From CAIWHR01 sp963734085 (GTDB taxonomy: Bacteria > Pseudomonadota > Gammaproteobacteria > Burkholderiales > Casimicrobiaceae), in NCBI GenBank assembly GCA_963734085.1, contig CAVTFT010000014.1, forward strand, positions 124,001 through 188,000: a stretch of 64,000 nucleotides of DNA, written 5' to 3'. Position numbers and translations under genes: made by a program. Below the pieces are notes generated by a model that made no database searches, was not told the DNA's origin, and was given only the letters and a program-made list of their open reading frames with translations. Below, one piece after another: positions 1-7,698 of the stretch (positions within the stretch are counted from its first letter, which is position 1; each line of letters starts with the position of its first letter).

Positions 1-861
1 ATTGCCGATGACGCGGTCGTCGAAGCGCGCGCCGATCGCGATCAGCACGTCGCAGTGCTGCATCGCCATGTTCGATTCGTAGGTTCCGTGCATGCCCAGC
101 ATGCCGGTGAACTGCGGGTCGGTGCCGGGGAAGCCGCCCAGCCCCATCAGCGTGTTCGTGCACGGGTAGCCCAGCAACCGCACGAGACGCGTGAGCTGCG
201 TCGCGGCGTTGTTCAGCACGACGCCGCCGCCGCTGTAGATCATCGGCCGCTTCGCCTCGAGCAGGAGCTGGACCGCCTTCTTGATCTGCCCGCCATGGCC
301 CTTGGTCACCGGGTTGTACGAGCGCAGCGCGATAGTCTTCGGGTAGGAAAATTCAGTCTTCGCCTGCGTGACGTCCTTCGGGATGTCGACCAGGACCGGG
401 CCGGGCCGCCCGGTGGCGGCGAGATAGAACGCCTTCTTGATGGTGACCGCGAGCTCGGCGACATTTTTAATCAGGAAGTTGTGCTTGACGCACGGCCGCG
501 TAATGCCGACGGTGTCGCATTCCTGGAACGCATCCTGGCCGATCGCATGGGTCGGCACCTGCCCGGTGATCACGACCATCGGGATCGAGTCCATGTACGC
601 CGTCGCAATGCCCGTCACCGCGTTGGTGACGCCCGGCCCCGAGGTCACCAGACAGACACCGACCTTCTGGCTCGACCGCGAGTAGCCGTCGGCTGCATGG
701 GCCGCGCCTTGCTCATGGCGAACGAGCACGTGCTTGACCTTGTCCTGTTTGAAGAATTCGTCGTAGATGTTGAGAACCGCACCGCCCGGATAGCCGAAGA
801 CGTACTCGACGCCTTCTTCCTGGAGGCAGCGGATGACGATTTCGGCACCCGTGAGTTGCAT
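1..861 (-). CDS. ilvB: Acetolactate synthase catalytic subunit (5' part, runs off the left edge)
   Basis: First committed step of valine, leucine and isoleucine synthesis: ThDP-dependent condensation of two pyruvates, or pyruvate plus 2-oxobutyrate. Read on the reverse strand from the ATG at 861, the protein begins MQLTGAEIVIRCLQEEGVEY and continues with FGYPGGAVLNIYDEF. It then shows VRHEQGAAHAADGY, whose Glu is the ThDP-activating residue, and SGPGVTNAVTGIA. About 287 codons are present, the Pyr domain and the start of the central domain; the gene is open at base 1. In Betaproteobacteria ilvB (also called ilvI) usually leads ilvB-ilvH-ilvC, and the rest should lie to the left. The divergent sigma-factor operon on its right is a common arrangement in Burkholderiales. 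Family assignment is secure; the ilvB versus ilvI name is convention. Confidence 0.95.
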   Translation of the reverse strand, partial: MQLTGAEIVIRCLQEEGVEYVFGYPGGAVLNIYDEFFKQDKVKHVLVRHEQGAAHAADGYSRSSQKVGVCLVTSGPGVTNAVTGIATAYMDSIPMVVITGQVPTHAIGQDAFQECDTVGITRPCVKHNFLIKNVAELAVTIKKAFYLAATGRPGPVLVDIPKDVTQAKTEFSYPKTIALRSYNPVTKGHGGQIKKAVQLLLEAKRPMIYSGGGVVLNNAATQLTRLVRLLGYPCTNTLMGLGGFPGTDPQFTGMLGMHGTYESNMAMQHCDVLIAIGARFDDRVIGN

Positions 862-1181
862 GGCAGTCGCCTTAAGCGAGTTGGTGGACGACAAGCCCGG
901 CGGCGAAGGACGCGCAGGGCTTAACAAACATCATGGCGCGCAAAGGGATGGACGCGCCCACCAAGGCTTGAATCGGGTAGAAAGCCGCGATAGTGACCAC
1001 TCCGGCCGCACTCCGAGGGATTCTCCGATGACGCTTGTGGCACCTTCGGAGGGAGCGCAAACGGCCGTTATTGCACTACAACATCGACTGCTTCCAGCCG
1101 ACGCCACAACCTTACCTTTAGTATGGGCGACGGTCAAGCCGGTTGCAATGCACAAAGGCCGGCTGCCGCCCCGGCCCTATA
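862..1181. promoter_or_regulatory. Divergent ilvB / sigma-factor intergenic region with a possible ilv leader peptide
   Basis: This 320 bp stretch separates two divergent operons and must hold both promoters. On the reverse strand a small frame at 872-934 (MMFVKPCASFAAGLVVHQLA) stops 10 bases before the ilvB ATG. It carries a few Leu and Val codons, and leader-peptide attenuation is known for ilv operons, but I could not find a clear terminator/antiterminator pair. It may therefore be chance. A TATAAT at 1178-1183 overlaps the proposed ATG of the sigma gene; if it is a real -10 element, that gene must start further downstream. Confidence 0.3.
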
Positions 1182-1781
1182 ATGGCGCGCGACGCGCGGA
1201 CGGACCCCCAACTGGCCACCCTACAGGAAATTTCGGCATTTCTCGCGGAAGTCGAGCGACGCGCCTTCAAGCAGGCGATGTTCGCGGTTCGCGACGAGGA
1301 TTCGGCGCTTGACGTCGTGCAGGACGCGATGCTGAAGCTGACGGAGAAATATTCCGGAAAGCCGGCGGCCGAGCTGCCGATGCTGTTCCAGCGGATACTT
1401 CAGAACACGATCCATGATCATTTTCGCCGGCGAAAGGTCCGTTTGACATGGACAACCGTGCTGTCCTCGCTGGGGAAAGGTGACGAAAAAGACGAGGATT
1501 TCGACCCGCTGGAAACATTGCCGGCGAAATCGGACTCGAACGCGACGGCCGACCCGGCCGCCCAGCTCGAACAAGTGCAGATTGTGGGCATCGTCGAGGA
1601 GGCGCTTTCGCGCCTGCCCGCGCGTCAACGGGAAGCCTTTTTGCTGCGTTACTGGGAAGAACTCGACGTGGCGGAAACGGCGGCGGCAATGGGTTGCTCC
1701 GAAGGGAGCGTCAAGACCCACTGTTCGCGCGCCGTTCACGCGCTGGCCGCGATGCTGAAGGCCAAAGGGGTGTCGCTATGA
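1182..1781 (+). CDS. RNA polymerase ECF-type sigma factor
   Basis: Sigma-70 family factor of about 199 residues. The region 2-like segment includes FAVRDEDSALDVVQDAMLKL and FQRILQNTIHDHFRRRK. The region 4 helix-turn-helix follows, with RLPARQREAFLLRYWEEL and AAAMGCSEGSVKTHCSRAV. Between them is an acidic linker. The next genes are DUF3619, DUF3106 and RDD proteins in the same direction, a conserved betaproteobacterial operon in which the DUF3619 protein may act as a membrane partner; that role is inference. The ATG at 1182 is the first sensible start, but homology probably begins near the ATLQEISAFL segment at about 1214, so the exact N-terminus is uncertain. Confidence 0.9.
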   Translation: MARDARTDPQLATLQEISAFLAEVERRAFKQAMFAVRDEDSALDVVQDAMLKLTEKYSGKPAAELPMLFQRILQNTIHDHFRRRKVRLTWTTVLSSLGKGDEKDEDFDPLETLPAKSDSNATADPAAQLEQVQIVGIVEEALSRLPARQREAFLLRYWEELDVAETAAAMGCSEGSVKTHCSRAVHALAAMLKAKGVSL

Positions 1782-1783
1782 GC

Positions 1784-1863
1784 GCCGCGGGGCCGCCCCA
1801 AGGCGCGAGACTGCGGTCCGCCTTTGGGCGCTGCGCCGCGGCGTTAGCCGCAAGCGTGGGGGT
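1784..1863 (+). repeat. Dispersed repeat A, copy 1, between the sigma factor and DUF3619 genes
   Basis: GC-rich segment of about 80 bp that starts like GCCGCGGGGCCGCCCC and ends AGCCGCAAGCGTGGGGG. The same sequence with a few substitutions occurs at 18247-18330 and, inverted, at 15571-15656. Here it fills the gap between the sigma-factor stop and the DUF3619 start, ending directly at the start codon. It contains complementary blocks (GGGCCGCCC, GGGCGC) that could fold into RNA hairpins. Confidence 0.8.
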
Positions 1864-2280
1864 ATGACAATGAGCACCGAAGATCCCGATTTCGCCAAAA
1901 AAATAGTCACTTGCCTCGATCGCGGCGCGGCGGGCCTCAAGGCCGGCACCGCCTACCGGCTGCAGCTCGCCCGGCAGGCAGCGCTCGCGCGGCTCGCCGA
2001 TCCGCAGCGGGTAGCCGAGTCGCAGTTGGCGAGCGCCCACGCCGGCGCGGGAAGTGGCACGACGGGCGGGGGCCGCAGCTTCTGGGCGAGCGGACGGCTG
2101 TGGCTGGGTATCGCTGTCATCGTGGCGGCGGGATTCGGGTTCCAGCAATGGCAGGCGTATCAGCAGCTCCACGACATCGAGGATATGGATGCCGCGATCC
2201 TGTCCTCCGACCTGCCGATCGACGCATACCTGGACCGGGGATTCCAGAATTGGCTGAAGCGCGCGTCCGACGAAGACTGA
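1864..2280 (+). CDS. DUF3619 family membrane protein
   Basis: 138 residues, or 136 if translation starts at the second ATG at 1870. The N-terminal cytoplasmic part is Ala/Arg-rich with a pattern typical of DUF3619 (LDRGAAGLKAGTAYRLQLAR). A single transmembrane segment at about residues 75-92 (WLGIAVIVAAGFGFQQW) is followed by an acidic C-terminal tail with DAAILSSDLPIDAYLDRGF. The topology, one helix just after a charged N-terminal domain, and the position right after a sigma factor resemble anti-sigma proteins. No anti-sigma function is established for this family that I know of, so that role is inference. Confidence 0.8.
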   Translation: MTMSTEDPDFAKKIVTCLDRGAAGLKAGTAYRLQLARQAALARLADPQRVAESQLASAHAGAGSGTTGGGRSFWASGRLWLGIAVIVAAGFGFQQWQAYQQLHDIEDMDAAILSSDLPIDAYLDRGFQNWLKRASDED

Positions 2281-2810
2281 GCCTTGACCTTTTTCTGACG
2301 TTCGCGTTCGCCGCGGGTTTCGCGGCGAGCGCGCTCGCGCAGCCGGTAGCGCTGCGTTCGCCCTCCTGGACGGAGTTGCCGCCGAGCGAGAAGCAGATCC
2401 TCGCCCCGCTTGCGCCCGACTGGGACAAGCTCGACGCGCAGCGCAAGCAGAAGTGGCGCGGCATCGCGCAGCGCTATCCAAAGATGTCGGACAGCGAGCA
2501 GCAGCGTTTGCAGCAACAGATGCGGCATTGGGTGGAATTGACGCCGCAGCAGCGGGCCGTCGCGCGCGAACAATACAAGACGCTGCAGACGCTGCCACCC
2601 GAAAAGAAACAGGAATACCGGCAAAAGTGGGAGCAGTACCAGAGCCTACCGCCGGAGACCAGACGCGAGCTCGCGGCCAAGCCTGTTCCCGCGGCTCCAC
2701 GCGGCTCAGCCGCGACGCCTGGCCGAACGTTCCGGCCCGCGCCACCGATGACGCCGCCTCCGCAACTACCGCAGGCGGGCCCATCGCCCCAATCGCCGCA
2801 GGCAAAGTGA
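2250..2810 (+). CDS. DUF3106 family exported protein
   Basis: About 186 residues. There is no ATG in this frame; the best start is TTG at 2250, which overlaps the end of the DUF3619 gene by 31 bases. It gives a basic N-terminus, a hydrophobic stretch LFLTFAFAAGFAASALA and a likely signal-peptidase site after ALA. The mature part is rich in Gln, Lys and Arg with repeated helical patterns (SWTELPPSEKQILAPLAPDW, RYPKMSDSEQQRLQQQM, TPQQRAVAREQYKTLQTLP) and a Pro/Ala-rich tail, as in DUF3106 proteins of Betaproteobacteria. It is probably periplasmic; its function is unknown. Start uncertain, family likely. Confidence 0.8.
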   Translation: MAEARVRRRLSLDLFLTFAFAAGFAASALAQPVALRSPSWTELPPSEKQILAPLAPDWDKLDAQRKQKWRGIAQRYPKMSDSEQQRLQQQMRHWVELTPQQRAVAREQYKTLQTLPPEKKQEYRQKWEQYQSLPPETRRELAAKPVPAAPRGSAATPGRTFRPAPPMTPPPQLPQAGPSPQSPQAK

Positions 2811-2874
2811 GTCCCGCCGCGACGCCCCTCGCTGCCGGCGCCGTGGGGGAAGGCAGCGCGTCGAAGCCGTCGAC

Positions 2875-3369
2875 GTGACCGGTGCCCGGGCTTCGCTCGC
2901 GCGCCGGCTGGCCGCGCTCGCCTACGACGCATTGCTCCTTGCGGCGCTGATCCTCATCGTCGGCTTCCTGACGCTTCCCCTTTCGGCGCCGGCCACCGCA
3001 CCGTCGCTGCGCGTCCCCGTCCTGCCGGCGCGCGTCGTTTCCTTCGCCCTCGTGTTCGCCGCCGGAGCGCTCTATTTCGGCTGGTCATGGACAAGCGGCC
3101 GCCGCACGCTGGCAATGAAGACCTGGCGGATCGCGCTCGTGCGCGCCGACGGGGAACCCGTTACCGGCAAGATCGCGCTGACCCGCTATTTCGCCGGATG
3201 GATCGGACCGGCTGCGGCGCTCGTCGCCTACGTCGCGCTCCGGCCGGTCGGCCTCGGCGCGCTGGCGCTTCCCCTCGTCGCGGTTAATTACCTCTGGGCG
3301 CTCGTCGATCCCGAACGCCGGTTCCTGCACGACCGGATTGCCGGCACAAAGATCGTTGAGCGCCCCTAG
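2875..3369 (+). CDS. RDD family membrane protein
   Basis: 164 residues from a GTG start. It opens with the RDD pattern (LARRLAALAYDALLLAAL, with the conserved Arg and Asp), followed by hydrophobic segments at about residues 17-38, 55-72 and 100-130. Typical RDD signatures are GRRTLAMKTWRIALVRADG and RRFLHDRIAGTKIV. RDD proteins are small integral membrane proteins, some linked to ion exchange, most uncharacterised. Last gene of the sigma-factor operon. It converges on ppa, and the two stop codons overlap in the sequence CTAG at 3366-3369. Confidence 0.9.
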   Translation: MTGARASLARRLAALAYDALLLAALILIVGFLTLPLSAPATAPSLRVPVLPARVVSFALVFAAGALYFGWSWTSGRRTLAMKTWRIALVRADGEPVTGKIALTRYFAGWIGPAAALVAYVALRPVGLGALALPLVAVNYLWALVDPERRFLHDRIAGTKIVERP

Positions 3370-3914
3370 AACGCAGGCTTCGGGCTCGTGGCCGCGTAGC
3401 GCGCGACGCCGTCGGTGATTTCCTTCTTCGCTTCCTCGGCGCCGACCCAAGTCGAGACGCGCACCCACTTGCCCGGCTCGAGATCCTTGTAGTGCTCGAA
3501 GAAATGTGCGATCTGTCGCGTCGAGAGGTCGGGCAGGTCGCGCGGTGACTGGATGTCCCGGTAGAGCGAGGACAGCTCGTCGACCGGCACCGCCAGAATC
3601 TTGGCGTCCCCGCCGTGTTCATCGTCCATCTTCAGCATGCCGATTGGTCGGCAGCGGACGACCACGCCGGTGATAAGCGGCATCGGCGACAGGACGAGAA
3701 CGTCGCAGGGGTCGCCGTCGTCGGACAATGTGCGCGGGATGTAGCCGTAGTTGCAGGGGTAGTGCATCGCCGTCGCCATGAAGCGGTCGACGAAGACGGC
3801 GCCGGTTTCCTTGTCGACCTCGTACTTGATCGGGTCCGCGCGCATCGGGATCTCGATGATGACGTTGCAGTCGTTCGGAATGTCCTTGCCGGCGGGGACG
3901 CGATCGAGGCTCAT
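3366..3914 (-). CDS. ppa: Inorganic pyrophosphatase (family I)
   Basis: Soluble enzyme that hydrolyses pyrophosphate to two phosphates and so pulls biosynthetic reactions forward. At 182 residues it has the bacterial hexameric length. Key pieces are the start MSLDRVPAGKDIPNDCNVII, IPMRADPIKYEVDKETG, MHYPCNYGYIPRTLSDDGDPCDVLV, whose Asp cluster binds the catalytic metals, and RCRPIGMLKMDDEHGGDAKI. The ATG at 3914 lies in the first unit of a tandem duplication. Each unit carries the same CTCAT motif, so copies of the start-codon context are found 61 and 123 bp upstream, without a coding frame behind them. Confidence 0.97.
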   Translation of the reverse strand: MSLDRVPAGKDIPNDCNVIIEIPMRADPIKYEVDKETGAVFVDRFMATAMHYPCNYGYIPRTLSDDGDPCDVLVLSPMPLITGVVVRCRPIGMLKMDDEHGGDAKILAVPVDELSSLYRDIQSPRDLPDLSTRQIAHFFEHYKDLEPGKWVRVSTWVGAEEAKKEITDGVARYAATSPKPAF

Positions 3915-4032
3915 TGTGGACTACCTTCGTGCTGCGCACTCCGGTATTCGCCCTTGGGCGGCCCGGCGCGCTCATTGTGGACCACCTTCGTGCTGCGCAC
4001 TCCGGTATTCGCCCTTGGGGCGGCCCGGCGGG
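3910..4032. repeat. Tandem direct duplication (two units of 61-62 bp) at the ppa start
   Basis: Unit 1 is 3910-3970 and unit 2 is 3971-4032. They differ by one transition near the start, one extra G in the GGG run and one base near the end. Each unit begins CTCATTGTGGAC, continues with CTTCGTGCTGCGCACTCCGG and ends with a GGCGGCCCGGCG-like block; a third CTCAT follows at 4033. Read on the ppa strand, the unit starts GCCGGGCCGCCCCAAGGGCG, which resembles the first half of repeat A, and lies directly upstream of the ppa start. Confidence 0.9.
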
Positions 4033-4217
4033 CTCATGAAGGAGACGATGGACCGAAAGTGCGATTATACGGGGCGCTTCCGCCCATCAAGTTCGCTGCC
4101 GTCGGCGTGATGACGGATACCGAAAATGCCGGTGCGAGCGTCGATGCGTGGTACGGCGACATCCGCTTTCCGCGGGCGCCGTGACGGTCCGTTGCTTGCT
4201 GCACGAGGAGTACCTTC

Positions 4218-4751
4218 ATGCTCTACAGGCTGGGCGAGCGCCGCGTCCTCTTTCGCGGAGCGCATCACTATGTCGCGCCGACCGCGGCGATCATCGGCTC
4301 GGTCGTTCTCGAAACGGAATCGTCGGTCTGGTTCAACGCGGTAATCCGCGGCGACAACGACACGATCGCCATCGGCGAGCGCTCCAACATCCAGGACGGC
4401 GCGGTGCTGCACGTCGACGAGGGCGTGCCCCTCACGATCGCGCCGTTCGTGTCGGTGGGCCACCAGGCGATGCTGCACGGCTGCACGATCGGTGCCGGGA
4501 CGCTGATCGGGATCAAGGCCGTCATCCTCAACCGCGCGGTGATCGGGCGCGACTGCCTGATCGGCGCCAACGCGCTGATCCCCGAGGGCAAGGTGATTCC
4601 CGATCGATCGCTCGTCGTCGGCAGCCCCGGACGCGTCGTGCGGCCGGTCACCGACGACGAAGTCGCCTGGCTCCGCCGCAGCGCCGATCAATACGTGCTG
4701 CACGCCCGGCGCTATCTTGCCGACCTTGCCGCGGACCCCGACCGCAGATGA
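4218..4751 (+). CDS. Gamma-class carbonic anhydrase-like protein
   Basis: 177 residues, left-handed beta-helix family (YrdA/PaaY/CaiE-like hexapeptide proteins). Hexapeptide periodicity is visible throughout: HYVAPTAAIIGSVVLETESS, GERSNIQDGAVLHVD, GHQAMLHGCTIGAGTLIGIK, GRDCLIGANALIPEGKVIP. The zinc-ligand histidines fit the His of VLHVD and the two in SVGHQAMLHG. Such proteins are trimeric cytoplasmic metalloproteins; some hydrate CO2, others are inactive or thioesterase-related, so activity is not certain. It stands alone, with 185 bp of featureless DNA between it and the ppa upstream repeat. The ATG at 4218 follows GAGGAG at 4206-4211. Confidence 0.93.
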   Translation: MLYRLGERRVLFRGAHHYVAPTAAIIGSVVLETESSVWFNAVIRGDNDTIAIGERSNIQDGAVLHVDEGVPLTIAPFVSVGHQAMLHGCTIGAGTLIGIKAVILNRAVIGRDCLIGANALIPEGKVIPDRSLVVGSPGRVVRPVTDDEVAWLRRSADQYVLHARRYLADLAADPDRR

Positions 4752-4809
4752 ATCCACAGGACGTCCCGCCCGCATCCAATAGGGACGCTCTACGCCGCGC
4801 ACGCCCCGA

Positions 4810-5607
4810 ATGAAACGATTGCTGCTCCCTCTCGTCCTTTTGATTGCGATCGCCGTCGCTGTTGCCGCGGCGTGGTACGTCGTCGACCGCGCGTTCGGGA
4901 GCCGGACTCGCGCTGGCGGCGGAGGCGAGGTCGTCTCGGAGGTGCGGGCGCTGCCGGCGTTCTCGCGGCTTGGCGTCGACGGGCTCGCCGAGGTCACGCT
5001 GGTGCAGGGGACGGCCGAAGCGATCACCATCGAAGCTCCGGCGAAACAGTTGCCGAACGTGCGCACCGAAGTCCGCGACGGCACGCTGACGATCACGAAC
5101 GAAGACTCGCGCGGCTTCCTCGGCAGTCTGTTCGGCGGCGGACCGCGCCCGGCGAAGGTCACCGTGACGTTCCGGGCGCTCGACGGCGTCCGCGCCGCGG
5201 GCGCAGTCAAGCTCAAAGCCAACGCGATGAAGGCCAACGCATTGGCGATCAACGTGTCCGGGGCGGCGTCGCTCGCCATTGCCGGCCTCGATGCGAAGGA
5301 GCTCGTCGTTTCGGGTTCGGGCGCGATGAAAGCCGAGCTTGCGGGGCGCGCGGGCGAACAGAAGGTCTCCATTTCGGGCGCCGGCGACTACCGGGCGCCG
5401 AATCTGCTGACCGATAACGCGAGGGTGTCGGTCAGCGGCGCGGGGAAAGTCGTCGTCAACGCGGCCAAGACGCTCGATGTCAGCATATCGGGCGCCGGCA
5501 GCGTCGACTATTTCGGCGACCCCGTGGTCAGCGAGCACATCAGCGGCGCCGGGCGTGTCAGAAAGCGCGAGTCGGCGCTCGCGGTACCCGGGATCGCGCG
5601 CACCTGA
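4810..5607 (+). CDS. GIN-domain (DUF2807) exported protein
   Basis: 265 residues. An N-terminal hydrophobic anchor or signal (LLLPLVLLIAIAVAVAAAWYVV) precedes a putative auto-transporter-like adhesin 'head GIN' beta-helix domain. Its repeats include GVDGLAEVTLVQG, VRAAGAVKLKANAMKANAL, SGSGAMKAELAG, SISGAGDYRA, SVSGAGKVVVNA and SISGAGSVDYFGDP. The repeated S-G-A-G turns are the family hallmark. It is probably periplasmic or surface-exposed and membrane-tethered; the function in Proteobacteria is unknown. The preceding carbonic anhydrase gene is 58 bp upstream in the same direction. Confidence 0.85.
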   Translation: MKRLLLPLVLLIAIAVAVAAAWYVVDRAFGSRTRAGGGGEVVSEVRALPAFSRLGVDGLAEVTLVQGTAEAITIEAPAKQLPNVRTEVRDGTLTITNEDSRGFLGSLFGGGPRPAKVTVTFRALDGVRAAGAVKLKANAMKANALAINVSGAASLAIAGLDAKELVVSGSGAMKAELAGRAGEQKVSISGAGDYRAPNLLTDNARVSVSGAGKVVVNAAKTLDVSISGAGSVDYFGDPVVSEHISGAGRVRKRESALAVPGIART

Positions 5608-5631
5608 ACGCGGCCGCCGTGGGCTCCTCGG

Positions 5632-6825
5632 TCAGTGAACGGCAGCCGTCGTCGCCGGCGGAATCGTCTCGGGCTTGAACAGCAACGGCAGGCCGGTTGT
5701 CGGATCGCGATCCGCGTGCACGCCGGGAAGGATCCGGATGTCCGTAACCCGGCAATCCGCGAGAAGGCCCGAGAGCATCGTGACGACGTCGCCGACACGG
5801 TCCAGAGGATGCAGCGGACACCGGAATCCTTCGGCGTCGCGCGGCTCGAACGGCGAGGAGAGCGACAGCCGCAGTTCGCCTCGTTGCGGCGCGTCCGCCG
5901 CGCGATGGGCGCTGATCACGGCCGCGGGCTCGCCCACCGACGCGCGCAGCCTGCGGATCGCATTGCTCGCAAAAACCTGGGCACCGACTTCGCGCTGCGC
6001 CATTCGACCCTGCCAGACGGCAGGCAGCGGACGATTCGGAGCACGCGGTAACGCCAGTACCGTCGCCCCGGGGGCGGCGAGCTGGCGCGGGACTTCGCGC
6101 GAGAGCGGCAATCCCCACGCACCGACGCCGGAGTCGACCAGCAGATCGACACCCGGGTTCGCCACGGCGGACCCCACGAGAAAGCGCAGGTGAACGCCTT
6201 CGCGGCCGGCGACGAGCACCAAGGGCGCGGGCGCAAGCGCACGTCGGGGCAACGCGGCGTCGAAGTCGGACCCTTCGGGAAGTCGTTGCCAGGCAAAGAG
6301 CTCCGGCAGCCGCGCGAGGTCGATCGCGTCCGCTGCGCACAGCGCGTCGGCGAGCGCGAAGCTCCGGTTGCCGGCGAGGGCGTGGTGCTCCTTGAGAATT
6401 TCCGCCAGTCGCTGCGGCGTTTCGAGCACGCCCGGCAACGTCGTCTCGCCATTTGCCGCCTCGACGCCCGCGACAACGACCAGCGGAATGGCGAATACGG
6501 TCACCGCGAGACCGGCCGCTCGATCGATCGTCATTTCGCGCCAGACAGCATCGAGTTGTCGCCACAGATGCCGCGCAATCGCGACCGACGGGGCGCTGTC
6601 GATCAATGCCGCAAGCGTCCCCCCGTCGCCTTCGAGGCGGCGCGCGAGTGCTCGCCGCAGCTCGCGATCGGATGCGTCGGCGCGCAGTCCCGTGTCGGCG
6701 GCGAGACTCGCCCCGGCGAGCGCGTGGAGGCTCGCCGCCTCGGGCGCGACGGACCCAGCGTCCGGGAATATGCGCGGATCCGGAACTTCGACGACGGTTT
6801 CGGTCATGGCCGGCGATTCTCGCAT
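5632..6825 (-). CDS. Conserved hypothetical protein, about 397 residues
   Basis: No family recognised. The frame is intact and has normal GC-rich codon use, so it is very likely real. The N-terminal half is largely helical and Ala/Leu/Arg-rich. One hydrophobic segment at about residues 104-124 (AAGLAVTVFAIPLVVVAGVE) could be a membrane helix or a buried core. The C-terminal half has beta/alpha character, with APLVLVAGREGVHLRFLVG, LRLSLSSPFEPRDAEGFRC and CRVTDIRILPGVHADRD. An alternative start (MTETVVEV) lies six codons in. It sits 54 bp downstream of the SafE-like gene on the same strand, so the two may be co-transcribed. Confidence 0.7.
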   Translation of the reverse strand: MRESPAMTETVVEVPDPRIFPDAGSVAPEAASLHALAGASLAADTGLRADASDRELRRALARRLEGDGGTLAALIDSAPSVAIARHLWRQLDAVWREMTIDRAAGLAVTVFAIPLVVVAGVEAANGETTLPGVLETPQRLAEILKEHHALAGNRSFALADALCAADAIDLARLPELFAWQRLPEGSDFDAALPRRALAPAPLVLVAGREGVHLRFLVGSAVANPGVDLLVDSGVGAWGLPLSREVPRQLAAPGATVLALPRAPNRPLPAVWQGRMAQREVGAQVFASNAIRRLRASVGEPAAVISAHRAADAPQRGELRLSLSSPFEPRDAEGFRCPLHPLDRVGDVVTMLSGLLADCRVTDIRILPGVHADRDPTTGLPLLFKPETIPPATTAAVH

Positions 6826-6879
6826 GGCCGCGAATCGAGCATCGACTCGCCGCGATCAGCCGTTCCGCACAGCGGACGT

Positions 6880-7606
6880 CTAAAAGCAGAATGCGCCGTG
6901 CATCGACGAGAGCGGACCGTATACGGCGCGCCAGACGCCGAGACCGGCGAAAGCGGCGAGCAGTGCCGCGGCGCCGTAGCGAACGATCCTGGAACCGAGC
7001 CACTGCCGCGCCCGCGTCACGACCCATGCCGCGGCGAGCAGATTGGGGAGCGTACCCAGCCCGAAAGCCAGCATGACGGCGCCGCCCTCGAGCGCGCCGC
7101 CAGCGAACGCCGCAATCGGCAGCACGCTGTAGGTGAGCGCGCAGGGCACGAGCCCCCAGACCATCCCCAGCCCGAACCTCGCCGCGCTGCCTTCGTGCGT
7201 GCGCAAAACGCGCATCGCCGGGAGCGCCTTGGCGAACATCGCCGCGCCCATGCGCTGCACCATCGCGAGCGCGTCGCGTCGCCACAGGATCGCGACCGCG
7301 AGCGCGAGCAGGAACAGGTTCGCAATGACGTACAAGCGCGCGTTGCAGCGGAAGCCATTCGGCCGCCGACAGTCCGAGCGCACCGACGCTTCCGAGGACC
7401 GCCCCCAGCATCGCGTAGGTCGTGATGCGGCCGAGGTTGTAGGCGAGCTGCCGGCGCGCGAGCATGCGTGCCGGGAGCACCGGCATTTCGGGCGTCGGCT
7501 GCCCGGCGCCGGAAAGGGCGGCGACGAACCCGCCGCACATCGCGAGGCAGTGCGCGCCGCCCAGGATGCCGGCAAGCCACGCACCGATCAGCGGCGAGAT
7601 GGCCAT
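6880..7606 (-). CDS. Sulfite exporter TauE/SafE-type membrane protein next to fnr (frameshifted)
   Basis: Polytopic membrane protein of about 240 residues, of the urease-accessory UreH-like / TauE-SafE group often found with cbb3 oxidase genes and implicated in metal handling or oxidase biogenesis. The N-terminal part (MAISPLIGAWLAGILGGAHC, LAMCGGFVAALSG, LGRITTYAMLGAVLGSVG) and the C-terminal part (VIANLFLLALAVAILWRRD, FGLGMVWGLVPCALTYSVL, GLGTLPNLLAAAWVV) lie in two frames. The break is at about 7335-7340 in a GCGCGC run, and one base corrects it. The Cys-His-Leu-Ala-Met-Cys and Pro-Cys-Ala motifs are typical. It is transcribed divergently from fnr, with an FNR box between them. Confidence 0.85.
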
Positions 7607-7654
7607 TACCGCGGTGCTGCCAAATAGTTGAATTCGCGTGTAGACTGCGGGATC

Positions 7655-7668
7655 TTGATCCAAGTCAA
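7655..7668. promoter_or_regulatory. FNR/ANR-type box upstream of fnr
   Basis: TTGATCCAAGTCAA, a 14-bp near-palindrome with one mismatch to the consensus TTGAT-N4-ATCAA. It lies 31 bp upstream of the proposed fnr ATG and 49 bp upstream of the divergent SafE-like gene. Autoregulation of fnr, control of the divergent gene, or both are plausible. Confidence 0.7.
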
Positions 7669-7698
7669 CGACCGCCCGTGCCCGCCCCATTCCCCGCC

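Noticed and set aside
1178..1183. Strong sigma-70 promoter (TATAAT) for the sigma-factor gene
   Set aside because: It overlaps the proposed start codon and has no -35 partner at the correct spacing; kept only as a caution about the start.
3910..4032. CRISPR-like array
   Set aside because: Only two adjacent direct units of 61-62 bp without spacers; a tandem duplication explains it.
5558..7690. 710-residue reverse-strand open frame
   Set aside because: Only its first part (7606 to about 7340) is real: it encodes the N-terminus of the SafE-like protein. After the frameshift it reads out of frame through that gene and the 5.6 kb hypothetical gene.
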